A model generated the notes under the pieces. It was not told where the DNA came from, ran no database searches, and worked only from the letters and a program-made list of their open reading frames with translations. From positions 3,475 to 12,574 of the forward strand of contig JADGAO010000069.1 of NCBI GenBank assembly GCA_015231995.1: a stretch of 9,100 bases of DNA, in the 5' to 3' direction. Position 1 is the stretch's first letter; each line of letters starts with the position of its first letter. The position numbers and the translations under genes were made by a program. Source of the DNA: Nitrospinota bacterium. GTDB lineage: Bacteria > Nitrospinota_A > UBA7883 > JACRLM01. Of this stretch, positions 1-7,276 are shown one piece after another.

Positions 1-153
1 TAGTTGCGAGGGGGTTTAATTGGCCCCCTGACAAGGGGGCAGTGAGCAAAGCTCACGGGGGTTTAACCCCCCGGCGCTTTGCGCCACCCCCCTTTTCAGG
101 GGGGCTATCCCTCCGGCGCGATGACGCGCCACCTCCCCGATCTTTGGGGAGGG
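1..153. repeat. Array of seven consecutive hairpins (intergenic repeat cluster, cut by window edge)
   Basis: Seven short perfect inverted repeats lie almost end to end: 23-29/34-40, 42-47/51-56, 57-61/67-71, 73-77/81-85, 87-92/99-104, 115-120/125-130 and 132-138/146-152. They group into two-hairpin units. Units at about 67-104 and 110-152 share the order CCGGCGC-loop-GCGCC-ACC(T)CCCC-loop-GGGG. The unit at 23-56 is the same architecture read on the other strand. GGGGGTTTAA occurs at 10-19 and again at 57-66, suggesting that another unit began left of the window. No reading frame here looks like a protein. This resembles REP/MITE-type intergenic repeats seen in many bacterial genomes. It could also act as an mRNA 3' end for an upstream gene, but there is no T-tract. 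No gene is visible between 154 and 235. Confidence 0.75.
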
Positions 154-235
154 AAAAGGATGGGGCCTTCACTTCGTCCTGCAAATGTGCAAGAACACCC
201 ACGCCGACCATTTGCCGACAACCCCACAATCATTC

Positions 236-279
236 TTAACGCTTTTCTAACATTCGGCTCCGGGATTTCCTGATACGAT
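236..279 (+). promoter_or_regulatory. Pho-box-like promoter upstream of pstS
   Basis: TTAAC at 236-240 and CTAAC at 247-251 form a direct repeat with an 11-bp period, the spacing of PhoB-type binding sites. The sequence is closer to the cyanobacterial/Gram-positive TTAAC style than to the E. coli CTGTCAT style. An extended -10-like element, TG-A-TACGAT, lies at 271-279, with its hexamer starting 38 bp after the first repeat. There is no good -35, as expected for an activator-dependent promoter. Transcription would start near 286, giving a leader of about 90 nt. The same geometry recurs upstream of the kinase gene at 7277-7320. PhoB binding is an inference. Confidence 0.6.
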
Positions 280-375
280 TCTCCTCGTGACGGTTTGATG
301 GAGCGCCAGCCTTTTTTTACGGCCTCGCCCCATAGCCGAAAAAGGAATATTGAATAAACATTCAGGAGAACGTAA

Positions 376-1356
376 ATGTATTTCATAAGAAAACCCGCAA
401 TCGTTCTGGCGGTGGCCGTGGCCCTGGCGGCGGCCAATACCGCTGGCGCGCAAACCGTGGCGGTGGACGCCAAAATACCGGCTTACAAACCGGCGCAGGG
501 CGTCAGCGGCAACATCTCCAGCGTCGGGTCGGACTCGCTCAACAACCTGATGACCCTCTGGTCGGAAGGTTTCCAGAAAGCCTATCCCAACGTTAAAGTC
601 CAGATAGAAGGCAAAGGCTCGTCCACGGCTCCGCCAGCGCTCATTTCCGGCACGGCCCAGCTTGGGCCTATGTCTCGCGCCATGAAGTCGAGCGAGATAG
701 ACGATTTCGAAAAAAAATACGGCTATAAGCCGACCGTGATAAAAACCGCAGTGGACGCGCTGGCGGTGTTCGTCAACAAGGACAACCCCGTAAAGTCCAT
801 GAGTCTTGCCCAGGTGGACGCGGCATTCTCCAAGGGGCGCTTACGCAAAGGCGCGGATGACATAAAGACCTGGGATCAGCTTGGCCTGACGGGCGAGTGG
901 GCAGGCAAACCCGTAAGCCTTTACGGGCGCAACTCCGCCTCCGGCACCTACGGGTTTTTCAAGGAACACGCGCTCAATAAAGGCGACTACAAGGACACCG
1001 TAAAGGAACAACCCGGCTCTGCGGCGGTGGTGCAGGGCGTTACCGTTGATCGTTACTCGATGGGTTACAGCGGAATCGGTTACACAACGCCGGGCGTGCG
1101 CGCCGTCCCGTTGTCGGAGAAGACTGGCGGCAAGGTTTTCGAGGCCACGCCGGAGAATTCGTATTCCGGCGAATACCCGCTTTCCCGGTTCCTTTACGTG
1201 TATATCAACAAGGCTCCCGGCAAACCGCTGGACCCTATTGTCAAAGAGTTCATAAAGCTGGTCCTTTCCAAAAACGGGCAGGAGGTGGTGGTGAAGGACG
1301 GTTATTACCCGCTTCCCGCCTCCGTCACAGCAGAAGAGCTTAAAAAGCTCGACTGA
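376..1356 (+). CDS. pstS: PstS, periplasmic phosphate-binding protein
   Basis: This is the substrate-binding subunit of the Pst ABC transporter; it captures inorganic phosphate in the periplasm and hands it to PstC/PstA. The product is 326 aa. Residues 1-25 form a signal peptide with basic K6/R5, a hydrophobic Ala/Val/Leu stretch and a probable cleavage after AGA (about residue 25). There is no lipobox cysteine, so it should be soluble. Phosphate-contacting loops of the PBP_like_2 family are recognisable: VGSDSLNNL (50-58), GKGSSTAPPAL (79-89) and YGRNSASGTYGFF (183-195). The ATG at 376 has AGGAGA seven bases upstream. It is first in the operon and lies behind a Pho-box-like promoter. A small hairpin (1336-1341/1345-1350) overlaps its last codons, without a T-tract. 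Length and motifs are normal for the family. Confidence 0.96.
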   Translation: MYFIRKPAIVLAVAVALAAANTAGAQTVAVDAKIPAYKPAQGVSGNISSVGSDSLNNLMTLWSEGFQKAYPNVKVQIEGKGSSTAPPALISGTAQLGPMSRAMKSSEIDDFEKKYGYKPTVIKTAVDALAVFVNKDNPVKSMSLAQVDAAFSKGRLRKGADDIKTWDQLGLTGEWAGKPVSLYGRNSASGTYGFFKEHALNKGDYKDTVKEQPGSAAVVQGVTVDRYSMGYSGIGYTTPGVRAVPLSEKTGGKVFEATPENSYSGEYPLSRFLYVYINKAPGKPLDPIVKEFIKLVLSKNGQEVVVKDGYYPLPASVTAEELKKLD

Positions 1357-1397
1357 TGCTGTACAATAGTTCCCCGTATGACACGGTGGAGCTATAG

Positions 1398-3719
1398 ATG
1401 AGCCAGATATCCGAGGCTCCCGGAAACCACGGGAGCCTCGAAAACGATAACGCGGGCGGGGAAGGGAGCGGGCCTTTGCTCCCCCCTCCCTCCGTAATAA
1501 ACCTGACGGAGAAATCTCTCGCCATACGGCTTCGCAGGGACGCTCTGGCCCGTCACACCGTGACGTTCGGCGGCATGGCGGTCATCTGCTCCATACTCGC
1601 CATTCTTTTTGTTATCGTGGCGGAGGTTTACCCGCTTTTCAAAAAACCCACTTCAAGACACCTGCTGGCGTTTAACCTGCCGAAGGACGCCGGAAAGCCG
1701 TTGGCCACGGCGGTTGACGAGTACAGGGAGACGGCGGTTATTTTCACCACGTCTGGCGCGTTGATGGCGGATCTGAAAAAAGGGACGATTATCAAACGCG
1801 CCTCCATCCCCGGCATTGGCGGAACTTCGGTTGTGAGCGCGTCGTCTTCCGGCAAGGATTCTTTCATCCTCGGTCTGGCCAACGGCAGGGCCGTCACCGT
1901 CCGGGCGCAGTTCAACGTAAGCTACCCGCAAGACGGCCAGCGCAAAGTGGAGCCGGAAATTGACGCGGGCGAACCTGTGGTGGTTGACGAGTCCGGGGCG
2001 CCGCTCAACCTGACCCATTCCGTCGAGGGCGAAAGAGGCTTGGTTATAGTGGCCGCCACAGGCCCGGACGAGCTTACACTGTTGACGGTGAAAAAGAGCA
2101 AAAGCCTCGTGGACGACGGTAAAACTCAAACTGTCGCCACAAGGCTGTCAATCCCGATAGAAGGGGTGATTTCCGAGCTGGAGCTTGACAGTCGGGGAGA
2201 AGAGGCTCTGGCGGGGACGTCCAAAGGCGAGGTTGTCCGCCTCAACATAGGCGACGACGGGTCTCTGCAGATAGCTGAAATGATCAAAGCCGTCTCGTCG
2301 CAAAACGCCAGGATAACAGTCCTCGGCAACCTGTTGGGGGATCGGACTCTCATAGTGGGGGATTCCAACGGTGGCGTTAGCTCATGGCAGATAGTCAAGG
2401 ACAAGTCCAACCAGCTAAGGCTTGCGAAGATACACGATTTTACGCCCCACTCCAGGGCGGTCACGGCTTTTTCGCCCTCACTGCGGAACAAGGGGTTTGT
2501 GACGGCGGATGAATCCGGGGAGGTTTTTGTCCGGTACGGAACGTCCGGCGAGACGTTGCTCAGGGCAGATTCGGCGCAGGGGCCGGTCGTCACGCTCACC
2601 ATGGCGCCAAAGTCCGACGGGATAGTCTGCGTGGACGAAAAAGGGTCGCTTCATCATATAGAGGTGGTAAACCCCCATCCCGAAATCACCATCGCGACGT
2701 TATTCAAAAAGATGTGGTACGAAGGTTACGAGAAACCGGAATATGTGTGGCAGTCCACCGGCGGCACGGACGATTTCGAGCCGAAACTGAGCCTTGTCCC
2801 GCTGATCTTCGGCACGCTCAAAGGCACACTTTACGCGATGCTGTTCGCCATTCCCCTGTCCCTGCTGGCGGCCCTGTACACATCGCAGTTCATGCATCCG
2901 TCTGTCCGCTCGTTCGTAAAGCCTGCGGTGGAGGTGATGGCCGCCCTGCCGAGCGTGGTGCTAGGGTTCATCGCGGGGTTGTGGCTTGCGCCGATAATGG
3001 AAAAAGCCACCCCGGGATTCTTCCTGCTTCCGATAGTGGCTCCGGCGATGATACTTGCCGCCGCGTTTGCGTGGAAGACGCTGGCCCCGTTGCGGCTCCG
3101 CTCCCGAATCATGTCCGGGATGGAGATAGTCATTCTTGTGCCAACTCTCATCGCCGCCGGGATACTTTCCTTCTGGATGGGGGGCCTGCTGGAATGGTCG
3201 TTTCTCGGCGGGGACTACAGGCAATGGGTCAGGGAGGCGATGGGCCTTACCTATGACCAGCGCAACTCGCTGGTGGTGGGGCTTGCGATGGGGTTCGCCG
3301 TGATACCGATAATATTCACGATAACGGAGGATTCGCTGGCCAACATCCCGCCGCATCTTCGCGCAGGGTCGCTGGCGCTGGGCGCGACGCCGTGGCAGAC
3401 GGCTATCAGGGTTATCCTGCCTGCGGCCAGCCCGGGCATATTTTCCGCGATAATGATCGGTTTTGGCAGGGCAGTGGGAGAGACCATGATCGTGCTGATG
3501 GCCACGGGTAACACTCCGGTGATGGACTGGAGCGTGTTCAACGGATTCCGCGCCCTCTCCGCCAACATCGCGGTGGAACTCCCGGAGGCGCCCGAGCAGG
3601 GGACGTTGTACCGGGTGCTTTTCCTTGCGGCCCTGCTTCTGTTCATGATGACGTTCTTCGTAAACACGCTGGCGGAGATAGTGCGGCTCCGCCTTCGCAA
3701 GAGGTATAGCTCGCTGTGA
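1398..3719 (+). CDS. pstC: PstC, phosphate ABC transporter permease with large periplasmic domain
   Basis: This is an inner-membrane permease subunit of the Pst transporter. At 773 aa it is over twice the E. coli length (319 aa). Order: low-complexity cytoplasmic leader (1-50), first membrane helix (about 56-78), a periplasmic domain (about 80-450), then the permease core from about L464. The core includes ALPSVVLG (516-523), the EAA loop that contacts PstB (E644 to T664, ending LALGAT) and GFGRAVGETM just after it. The periplasmic part has seven spaced blade-like motifs, so a beta-propeller is likely. The long PstC type is known in Pseudomonas-like bacteria. GGTGGAG at 1385-1391 supports the ATG at 1398, 41 bp after pstS. 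The leader codons contain strong palindromes (1412-1440, 1464-1483, 1490-1511). The stop overlaps the pstA start (GTGA). Confidence 0.93.
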   Translation: MSQISEAPGNHGSLENDNAGGEGSGPLLPPPSVINLTEKSLAIRLRRDALARHTVTFGGMAVICSILAILFVIVAEVYPLFKKPTSRHLLAFNLPKDAGKPLATAVDEYRETAVIFTTSGALMADLKKGTIIKRASIPGIGGTSVVSASSSGKDSFILGLANGRAVTVRAQFNVSYPQDGQRKVEPEIDAGEPVVVDESGAPLNLTHSVEGERGLVIVAATGPDELTLLTVKKSKSLVDDGKTQTVATRLSIPIEGVISELELDSRGEEALAGTSKGEVVRLNIGDDGSLQIAEMIKAVSSQNARITVLGNLLGDRTLIVGDSNGGVSSWQIVKDKSNQLRLAKIHDFTPHSRAVTAFSPSLRNKGFVTADESGEVFVRYGTSGETLLRADSAQGPVVTLTMAPKSDGIVCVDEKGSLHHIEVVNPHPEITIATLFKKMWYEGYEKPEYVWQSTGGTDDFEPKLSLVPLIFGTLKGTLYAMLFAIPLSLLAALYTSQFMHPSVRSFVKPAVEVMAALPSVVLGFIAGLWLAPIMEKATPGFFLLPIVAPAMILAAAFAWKTLAPLRLRSRIMSGMEIVILVPTLIAAGILSFWMGGLLEWSFLGGDYRQWVREAMGLTYDQRNSLVVGLAMGFAVIPIIFTITEDSLANIPPHLRAGSLALGATPWQTAIRVILPAASPGIFSAIMIGFGRAVGETMIVLMATGNTPVMDWSVFNGFRALSANIAVELPEAPEQGTLYRVLFLAALLLFMMTFFVNTLAEIVRLRLRKRYSSL
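1412..1511 (+). repeat. Cluster of three perfect inverted repeats inside the start of pstC
   Basis: CGAGGCTCCC (1412-1421) and its exact complement GGGAGCCTCG (1431-1440) make a 10-bp stem with a 9-nt loop, only 14 nt past the pstC start codon. It is followed by GGGAGC/GCTCCC (1464-1469/1478-1483) and CTCCGT/ACGGAG (1490-1495/1506-1511). All lie in codons for a non-conserved, probably disordered leader. No T-tract follows, so this is not an ordinary terminator. It could lower pstC translation relative to pstS or protect the pstS mRNA 3' end; both are inferences. Confidence 0.6.
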
Positions 3720-5332
3720 GGGGTTTTTTCAGAAGTGGCGATCCATTTGTGTGGATGACGGGGGGGGCTTTGGCCTTCTGCCTGATAATGGTTACAGGCC
3801 TGGTGGCGCTGATAATGGCCAATGGGCTTGGGTTTTTCTGGCCGGGCGACATCTACAGGTTTACGTTAAAAGACGGGCGCGAAATCGCAGGACAGTTGGT
3901 GGAGCGCGAGCAGATACCCGGTTCGGACACGAACGTCCCCGGCGGCCTTTTCCGTATCAAGGTAAAACAGGCCAACCGCGACTTGTACGGGACGGACTTC
4001 GTCTGGATAGACGAAAGCGCCATAACGAAAAAAGACAAACCCGCCGATGCGATACTTATCCACCGCAGGGAATGGGGTGATTTCATCGGCGTGATAGTGG
4101 AAGTGACGGACGCCGGGAAGAGCGTCGCAAAAGGCCCGCAGGAGGGGTTGAAATTCCTCAAATCCCTTTTGCCGCAGGCGGACGCGACCCTCGCGGCCAT
4201 ATACGCCATCGAGAAGGGCGACATAGGCCAGATCAATTACCGCCAGGACGCCTTGCGTCTTGAAATAAAAAAACTGGAGATCAAGGGGGAGGGCGCAAGG
4301 TTCAAGAAAGCCGGGATCGAAGCGCAGATCGCCGAACTGGGCAAGCAATACGCTATCCAGTCCGCCCGGATAGACGAACTTAAAAAGAAACAGACCGCCA
4401 ACGTCAAGCTGACCGCCGCCGGGGGCGTGGAGAAAGAGCTTCCACTCCAAACCGTCGTCAGGGTCATCTCTCCTAACACCGAGGGCGTTATCGGCAAGAC
4501 CCTCATTTACATGGAAAGGCTCTGGGAGTTCCTTTCGGGCGACCCACGGGAGGCCAACACCGAGGGCGGCGTGTTCCCCGCGATATTCGGCACGGTGATG
4601 CTGGTGCTGATAATGAGCGTCATCGTAACCCCGTTCGGCGTGGTGGCGGCTTTCTACCTTCGGGAGTACGCCAAACAGGGGACGCTGGTGAGCATCGTGC
4701 GCATCGCCGTCAACAACCTCGCCGGCGTGCCGTCCATAGTCTTTGGCGTGTTCGGCGTGGGATTCTTTATATATTTCGTGGGCGGCGGGCTGGACAGGAT
4801 GTTTTTCCCGGAGCGGCTCCCGGCCCCCACATTCGGCACGGGCGGGATACTGTGGGCTTCGCTTACGCTGGCCCTGCTGACGCTTCCGGTGGTCATCGTC
4901 TCCACGGAGGAGGGGCTGGCGCAGATACCGAAAGGGTTGAGAGAGGCGTCGCTTGCGCTTGGGGCGACCAAGTTCGAAACCACATGGCGCGTGGCCCTGC
5001 CTGCGGCTTTGCCCTCGATAATGACCGGGCTGATACTGGCGATGGCTCGTGCGGCTGGCGAGGTGGCGCCGCTTATGATTACAGGCGTGGTGAAGCTGGC
5101 CCCGGCCCTTCCTCTGGACGGTTACTGGCCTTTCGTCCATCTGGAGCGCAAGTTCATGCATCTTGGGTTCCACATATACGACGTGGGATTCCAATCCCCC
5201 AACGTGGACGCGGCCAGACCCATGGTTTATACTACGACGCTGTTATTACTGCTTATTGTGGTTTTTCTCACGCTGGGAGCTATCATGACCCGCAACAGGC
5301 TAAGAAAAAAATTCGCAGGCTCCGCCGTATGA
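3716..5332 (+). CDS. pstA: PstA, phosphate ABC transporter permease with periplasmic coiled-coil domain
   Basis: This is the second permease subunit, pairing with PstC to form the phosphate channel. It is 538 aa, against about 296 in E. coli. One membrane helix (about 13-36) precedes a periplasmic extension. The extension has a beta-rich start (FTLKDGREIAGQLV and following, from about residue 45) and then a Lys/Glu-rich coiled coil at about 178-228. The permease core begins near F287, has the EAA loop at E398-T418 (again ending LALGAT), then AAGEVAPLM and a final helix near the C-terminus. The GTG start at 3716 overlaps the pstC stop by 4 bp and has AAGAGGT at 3699-3705. It is preferred over ATG 3752 because the SGDPFVWMTGG stretch before helix 1 looks like that of other long PstA proteins. 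An 8-G run (3760-3767) lies in codons 15-18. Confidence 0.93.
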   Translation: MRGFFRSGDPFVWMTGGALAFCLIMVTGLVALIMANGLGFFWPGDIYRFTLKDGREIAGQLVEREQIPGSDTNVPGGLFRIKVKQANRDLYGTDFVWIDESAITKKDKPADAILIHRREWGDFIGVIVEVTDAGKSVAKGPQEGLKFLKSLLPQADATLAAIYAIEKGDIGQINYRQDALRLEIKKLEIKGEGARFKKAGIEAQIAELGKQYAIQSARIDELKKKQTANVKLTAAGGVEKELPLQTVVRVISPNTEGVIGKTLIYMERLWEFLSGDPREANTEGGVFPAIFGTVMLVLIMSVIVTPFGVVAAFYLREYAKQGTLVSIVRIAVNNLAGVPSIVFGVFGVGFFIYFVGGGLDRMFFPERLPAPTFGTGGILWASLTLALLTLPVVIVSTEEGLAQIPKGLREASLALGATKFETTWRVALPAALPSIMTGLILAMARAAGEVAPLMITGVVKLAPALPLDGYWPFVHLERKFMHLGFHIYDVGFQSPNVDAARPMVYTTTLLLLLIVVFLTLGAIMTRNRLRKKFAGSAV

Positions 5333-6234
5333 GTTCCAATAAACCGAACATGACGCCCGAAAACGCCAGTCCGCAATATATCCCCGGCTCCGCTGGCGGA
5401 GAAAATGAAAAAAAACCGGGAGTCAGGATATCGTCGGGCAACCGGGCGGATAATTCGACTCCCGGTTCAAAAATTTTGGGCGAACCGATCATGGAAGTGC
5501 GCGGGCTTAACCTTTCTTACAGCGGCAAACAGGCCCTGAAAAATATAAACATCGCCTTCCTCAAGAACAGGATAACCGCGCTCATCGGCCCGTCGGGATG
5601 CGGCAAATCCACCCTGTTGCGGTGCCTCAACAGGATGAACGATCTGGTGGACGGAGTGGAAATAACCGGCGAGACGCTGTTTGGCGGGCGCAACATATAT
5701 CAACCGTTCATCCACGTCTCCGAACTACGCAAGACGGTGGGAATGGTCTTCCAGAAATCCAACCCGTTCCCCAAAAGCATATTCGAAAACGTGGCCTACG
5801 GCCCGCGCATACACGGGGTGAAAAACCAGTCGGATTTAGGCGGGCTTGTCGAACGTAGCCTGAAGGCCGCCGCGCTTTGGGAAGAGGTGCGCGACCGATT
5901 GCACGACTCCGCGCTCGGCCTCTCCGGCGGACAACAGCAGAGGCTGTGCATAGCCCGCGCGCTGGCGGTAGAGCCGGAGGTTCTGCTGATGGACGAGCCA
6001 TGTTCGGCGCTCGACCCCATCGCCACGGCGAAGATAGAAGACCTGATGGGCGACCTGAAGGACAAATACACGATTATTATAGTCACCCACAACATGCAAC
6101 AGGCCGCTAGGGTCTCCGACTTCACCGGTTTCATGCTGATGGGCGAATTGGTGGAATTCGGCGTGACCACGAAGCTGTTCCAGAATCCCGACGATAAACG
6201 CACCATTGATTACATAACAGGCCGGTTCGGTTAG
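5329..6234 (+). CDS. pstB: PstB, phosphate ABC transporter ATPase
   Basis: This is the cytoplasmic ATP-hydrolysing subunit driving phosphate import through PstCA. All ABC motifs are present: Walker A GPSGCGKST (87-95), Q-loop Q142 within VFQKSNPFP, signature LSGGQQQR (198-205), Walker B VLLMDEP (218-224) and switch H254 in IVTHNM. The pattern RCLNRMNDLV after Walker A is typical of PstB. The protein is 301 aa against about 257 in E. coli; the excess is an N-terminal Ser/Pro/Asn/Gly-rich tail of about 50 residues before GEPIMEVRGLNLSYSG. The ATG at 5329 overlaps the pstA stop (ATGA) and suggests translational coupling, though no strong ribosome site precedes it. ATG 5491 (MEVRGLN) would give a standard-length protein, so the true start is not certain. 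The tail's codons contain a perfect 11-bp inverted repeat. Confidence 0.95.
   Translation: MSSNKPNMTPENASPQYIPGSAGGENEKKPGVRISSGNRADNSTPGSKILGEPIMEVRGLNLSYSGKQALKNINIAFLKNRITALIGPSGCGKSTLLRCLNRMNDLVDGVEITGETLFGGRNIYQPFIHVSELRKTVGMVFQKSNPFPKSIFENVAYGPRIHGVKNQSDLGGLVERSLKAAALWEEVRDRLHDSALGLSGGQQQRLCIARALAVEPEVLLMDEPCSALDPIATAKIEDLMGDLKDKYTIIIVTHNMQQAARVSDFTGFMLMGELVEFGVTTKLFQNPDDKRTIDYITGRFG
5388..5467 (+). repeat. Inverted repeats inside the 5' extension of pstB
   Basis: AACCGGGAGTC (5414-5424) is exactly complementary to GACTCCCGGTT (5457-5467), giving an 11-bp stem around a 32-nt loop. Just upstream, CTCCG (5388-5392) and CGGAG (5397-5401) form a 5-bp hairpin. Both sit in codons for the low-complexity N-terminal tail that ordinary PstB proteins lack. 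The stem lies just upstream of the alternative start ATG 5491. Its role is unknown; it resembles the palindrome cluster at the start of pstC. Confidence 0.5.
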
Positions 6235-6266
6235 GCGACGGACACGGCCAAGAAAGGTGGAATGAA

Positions 6267-6947
6267 ATGCCCAGGCATCTGATACGCGAGATAGACAGGA
6301 TCAAGGAAATGCTCCGGGGCCTCGGCAAAAGGGTGCAGGAACGCGCCCATTGGGCCGTCAGCGCCATCGAACGGCGCGACGCCACGCTGGGGCTTCGCAT
6401 AATAGATACGGACATGGAGATAAACCACCTTGAGGTGGACGTGGAAGAGGAGTGCCTCAAGACGCTGGCCCTGCATCAACCGATGGCGAGCGACCTGAGG
6501 TTCATCGTGGCGGCTCTCAAGATCAACAACGAGCTGGAGCGTATAGCCGACCTGGCCGTCAACATCGCCGAACGGGCAGTGTTCCTCTCCACCAAGGAGA
6601 AACTGGACATACCATTCAACTTCCCCGGCATGGCCGACAAGGCCCTTGAGATGCTCGAGAAAAGCCTGGAGTCGCTCTTCAGCGGCGACACTACGCTGGC
6701 GCATCAGGTGCTGGTTATGGACGATGAAGTGGACTCCATCAACCGCGAGATGTACGACAAGGTCAAAGACGGCGTGCGTAAGCACCCGGAGAGCGTGGAT
6801 CAGCTGATCCATTATCTTTCGATATCGCGTCATCTGGAGCGCATCGCCGACCACGCGACGAATATCGCCGAAGACGTCATCTACATGACCGACGGCGAAA
6901 TCGTGCGCCACCGCGCGGAAGATTACAGGAAGTCGGAGGGGAAGTGA
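6267..6947 (+). CDS. phoU: PhoU, phosphate signalling regulator
   Basis: This cytoplasmic protein couples the state of the Pst transporter to the Pho two-component system and restrains phosphate uptake. At 226 aa it is close to normal length. It shows the expected duplicated three-helix bundle. The two halves carry matching metal-binding E-xxx-D motifs: ELERIADLAVNIAE (89-102) and HLERIADHATNIAE (189-202). The N-terminal pattern (IDRIKEMLRGLGKRVQERAHWAV) is typical of the family. The ATG at 6267 has AGGTGG at 6255-6260, and the gene follows pstB after 32 bp, so it is probably cotranscribed. No T-tailed terminator follows; the next strong hairpin is in the repeat at 7029-7058. A long open frame on the opposite strand is a shadow. 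Confidence 0.95.
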   Translation: MPRHLIREIDRIKEMLRGLGKRVQERAHWAVSAIERRDATLGLRIIDTDMEINHLEVDVEEECLKTLALHQPMASDLRFIVAALKINNELERIADLAVNIAERAVFLSTKEKLDIPFNFPGMADKALEMLEKSLESLFSGDTTLAHQVLVMDDEVDSINREMYDKVKDGVRKHPESVDQLIHYLSISRHLERIADHATNIAEDVIYMTDGEIVRHRAEDYRKSEGK

Positions 6948-7020
6948 ATCGGGGGGATATAGCGGCAATCCAACTTTGCCCCCATTGCAAGGAAAGCGTT
7001 GCATAAATCGTTGAGCGATG

Positions 7021-7207
7021 ATCCTACCCCCTCTCCCGCGCTCCATCGCGGGAGAGGGTTGGGGTGAGGGTTCCAACCAGTGTTTGGATTCGTCGTTAAA
7101 CTGAGAATCGAACATGCGAACGAAGGAAATTAGAAACGGTTTGGGCCCCTCACCTGGCTCTTTGCGCCGTCCTCTCCCCGCAAAGTTGGCGGGGAGAGGA
7201 TAAGAAG
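7021..7207. repeat. Inverted pair of GGGAGAGGG-type hairpin repeats
   Basis: The first copy has a perfect 12-bp stem (7029-7040/7047-7058, 6-nt loop) followed by TTGGGGTGAGGG. The second copy, in opposite orientation, has a perfect 12-bp stem (7170-7181/7189-7200, 7-nt loop) preceded by CCCCTCACC. The two CTCACC/GGTGAG flanks face each other about 75 bp apart. This CCCTCACCCCAACCCTCTCCC family is widespread in bacterial genomes and yields spurious PSPQPSP-type peptides, as it does here on the minus strand. It occupies most of the 400-bp phoU-kinase gap. It may serve as a transcript end for the pst operon, but no T-tract is seen. The flanks 6948-7020 and 7208-7276 show only weak 4- to 5-bp hairpins. 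Confidence 0.75.
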
Positions 7208-7276
7208 TTAATCGTTTACTTATGCAAAACTTTCCGTACTAAGGGCAGGGAAAAGAGGTTTTTCAGGGACGACGAA

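Noticed and set aside
298..357. 19-codon frame (MERQPFFTASPHSRKRNIE) in the pstS leader, possible leader peptide
   Set aside because: No ribosome binding site precedes it, there is no codon run or overlapping hairpin suggesting attenuation, and the frame is too short to distinguish from chance.
1336..1350. Hairpin GAGCTT-AAA-AAGCTC at the pstS 3' end as a terminator
   Set aside because: The stem is only 6 bp with a 3-nt loop, it lies inside the last codons, and no T-tract follows.
3866..5194. 442-codon open frame on the minus strand opposite pstA
   Set aside because: Its translation is rich in His/Arg/Gly with no recognisable domain. It mirrors the codon pattern of the well-supported pstA gene, so it is a shadow frame.
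4852..5328. Upstream in-frame extension of pstB back to 4852
   Set aside because: This part overlaps the conserved permease core of pstA in another frame and shows no homologous features. The ATGA overlap at 5329 is the natural start.
6231..7115. 294-codon open frame on the minus strand opposite phoU
   Set aside because: Its first residues (LEPSPQPSPAMERGRGG) are the known translation of the GGGAGAGGG repeat, and the rest is antisense to phoU.
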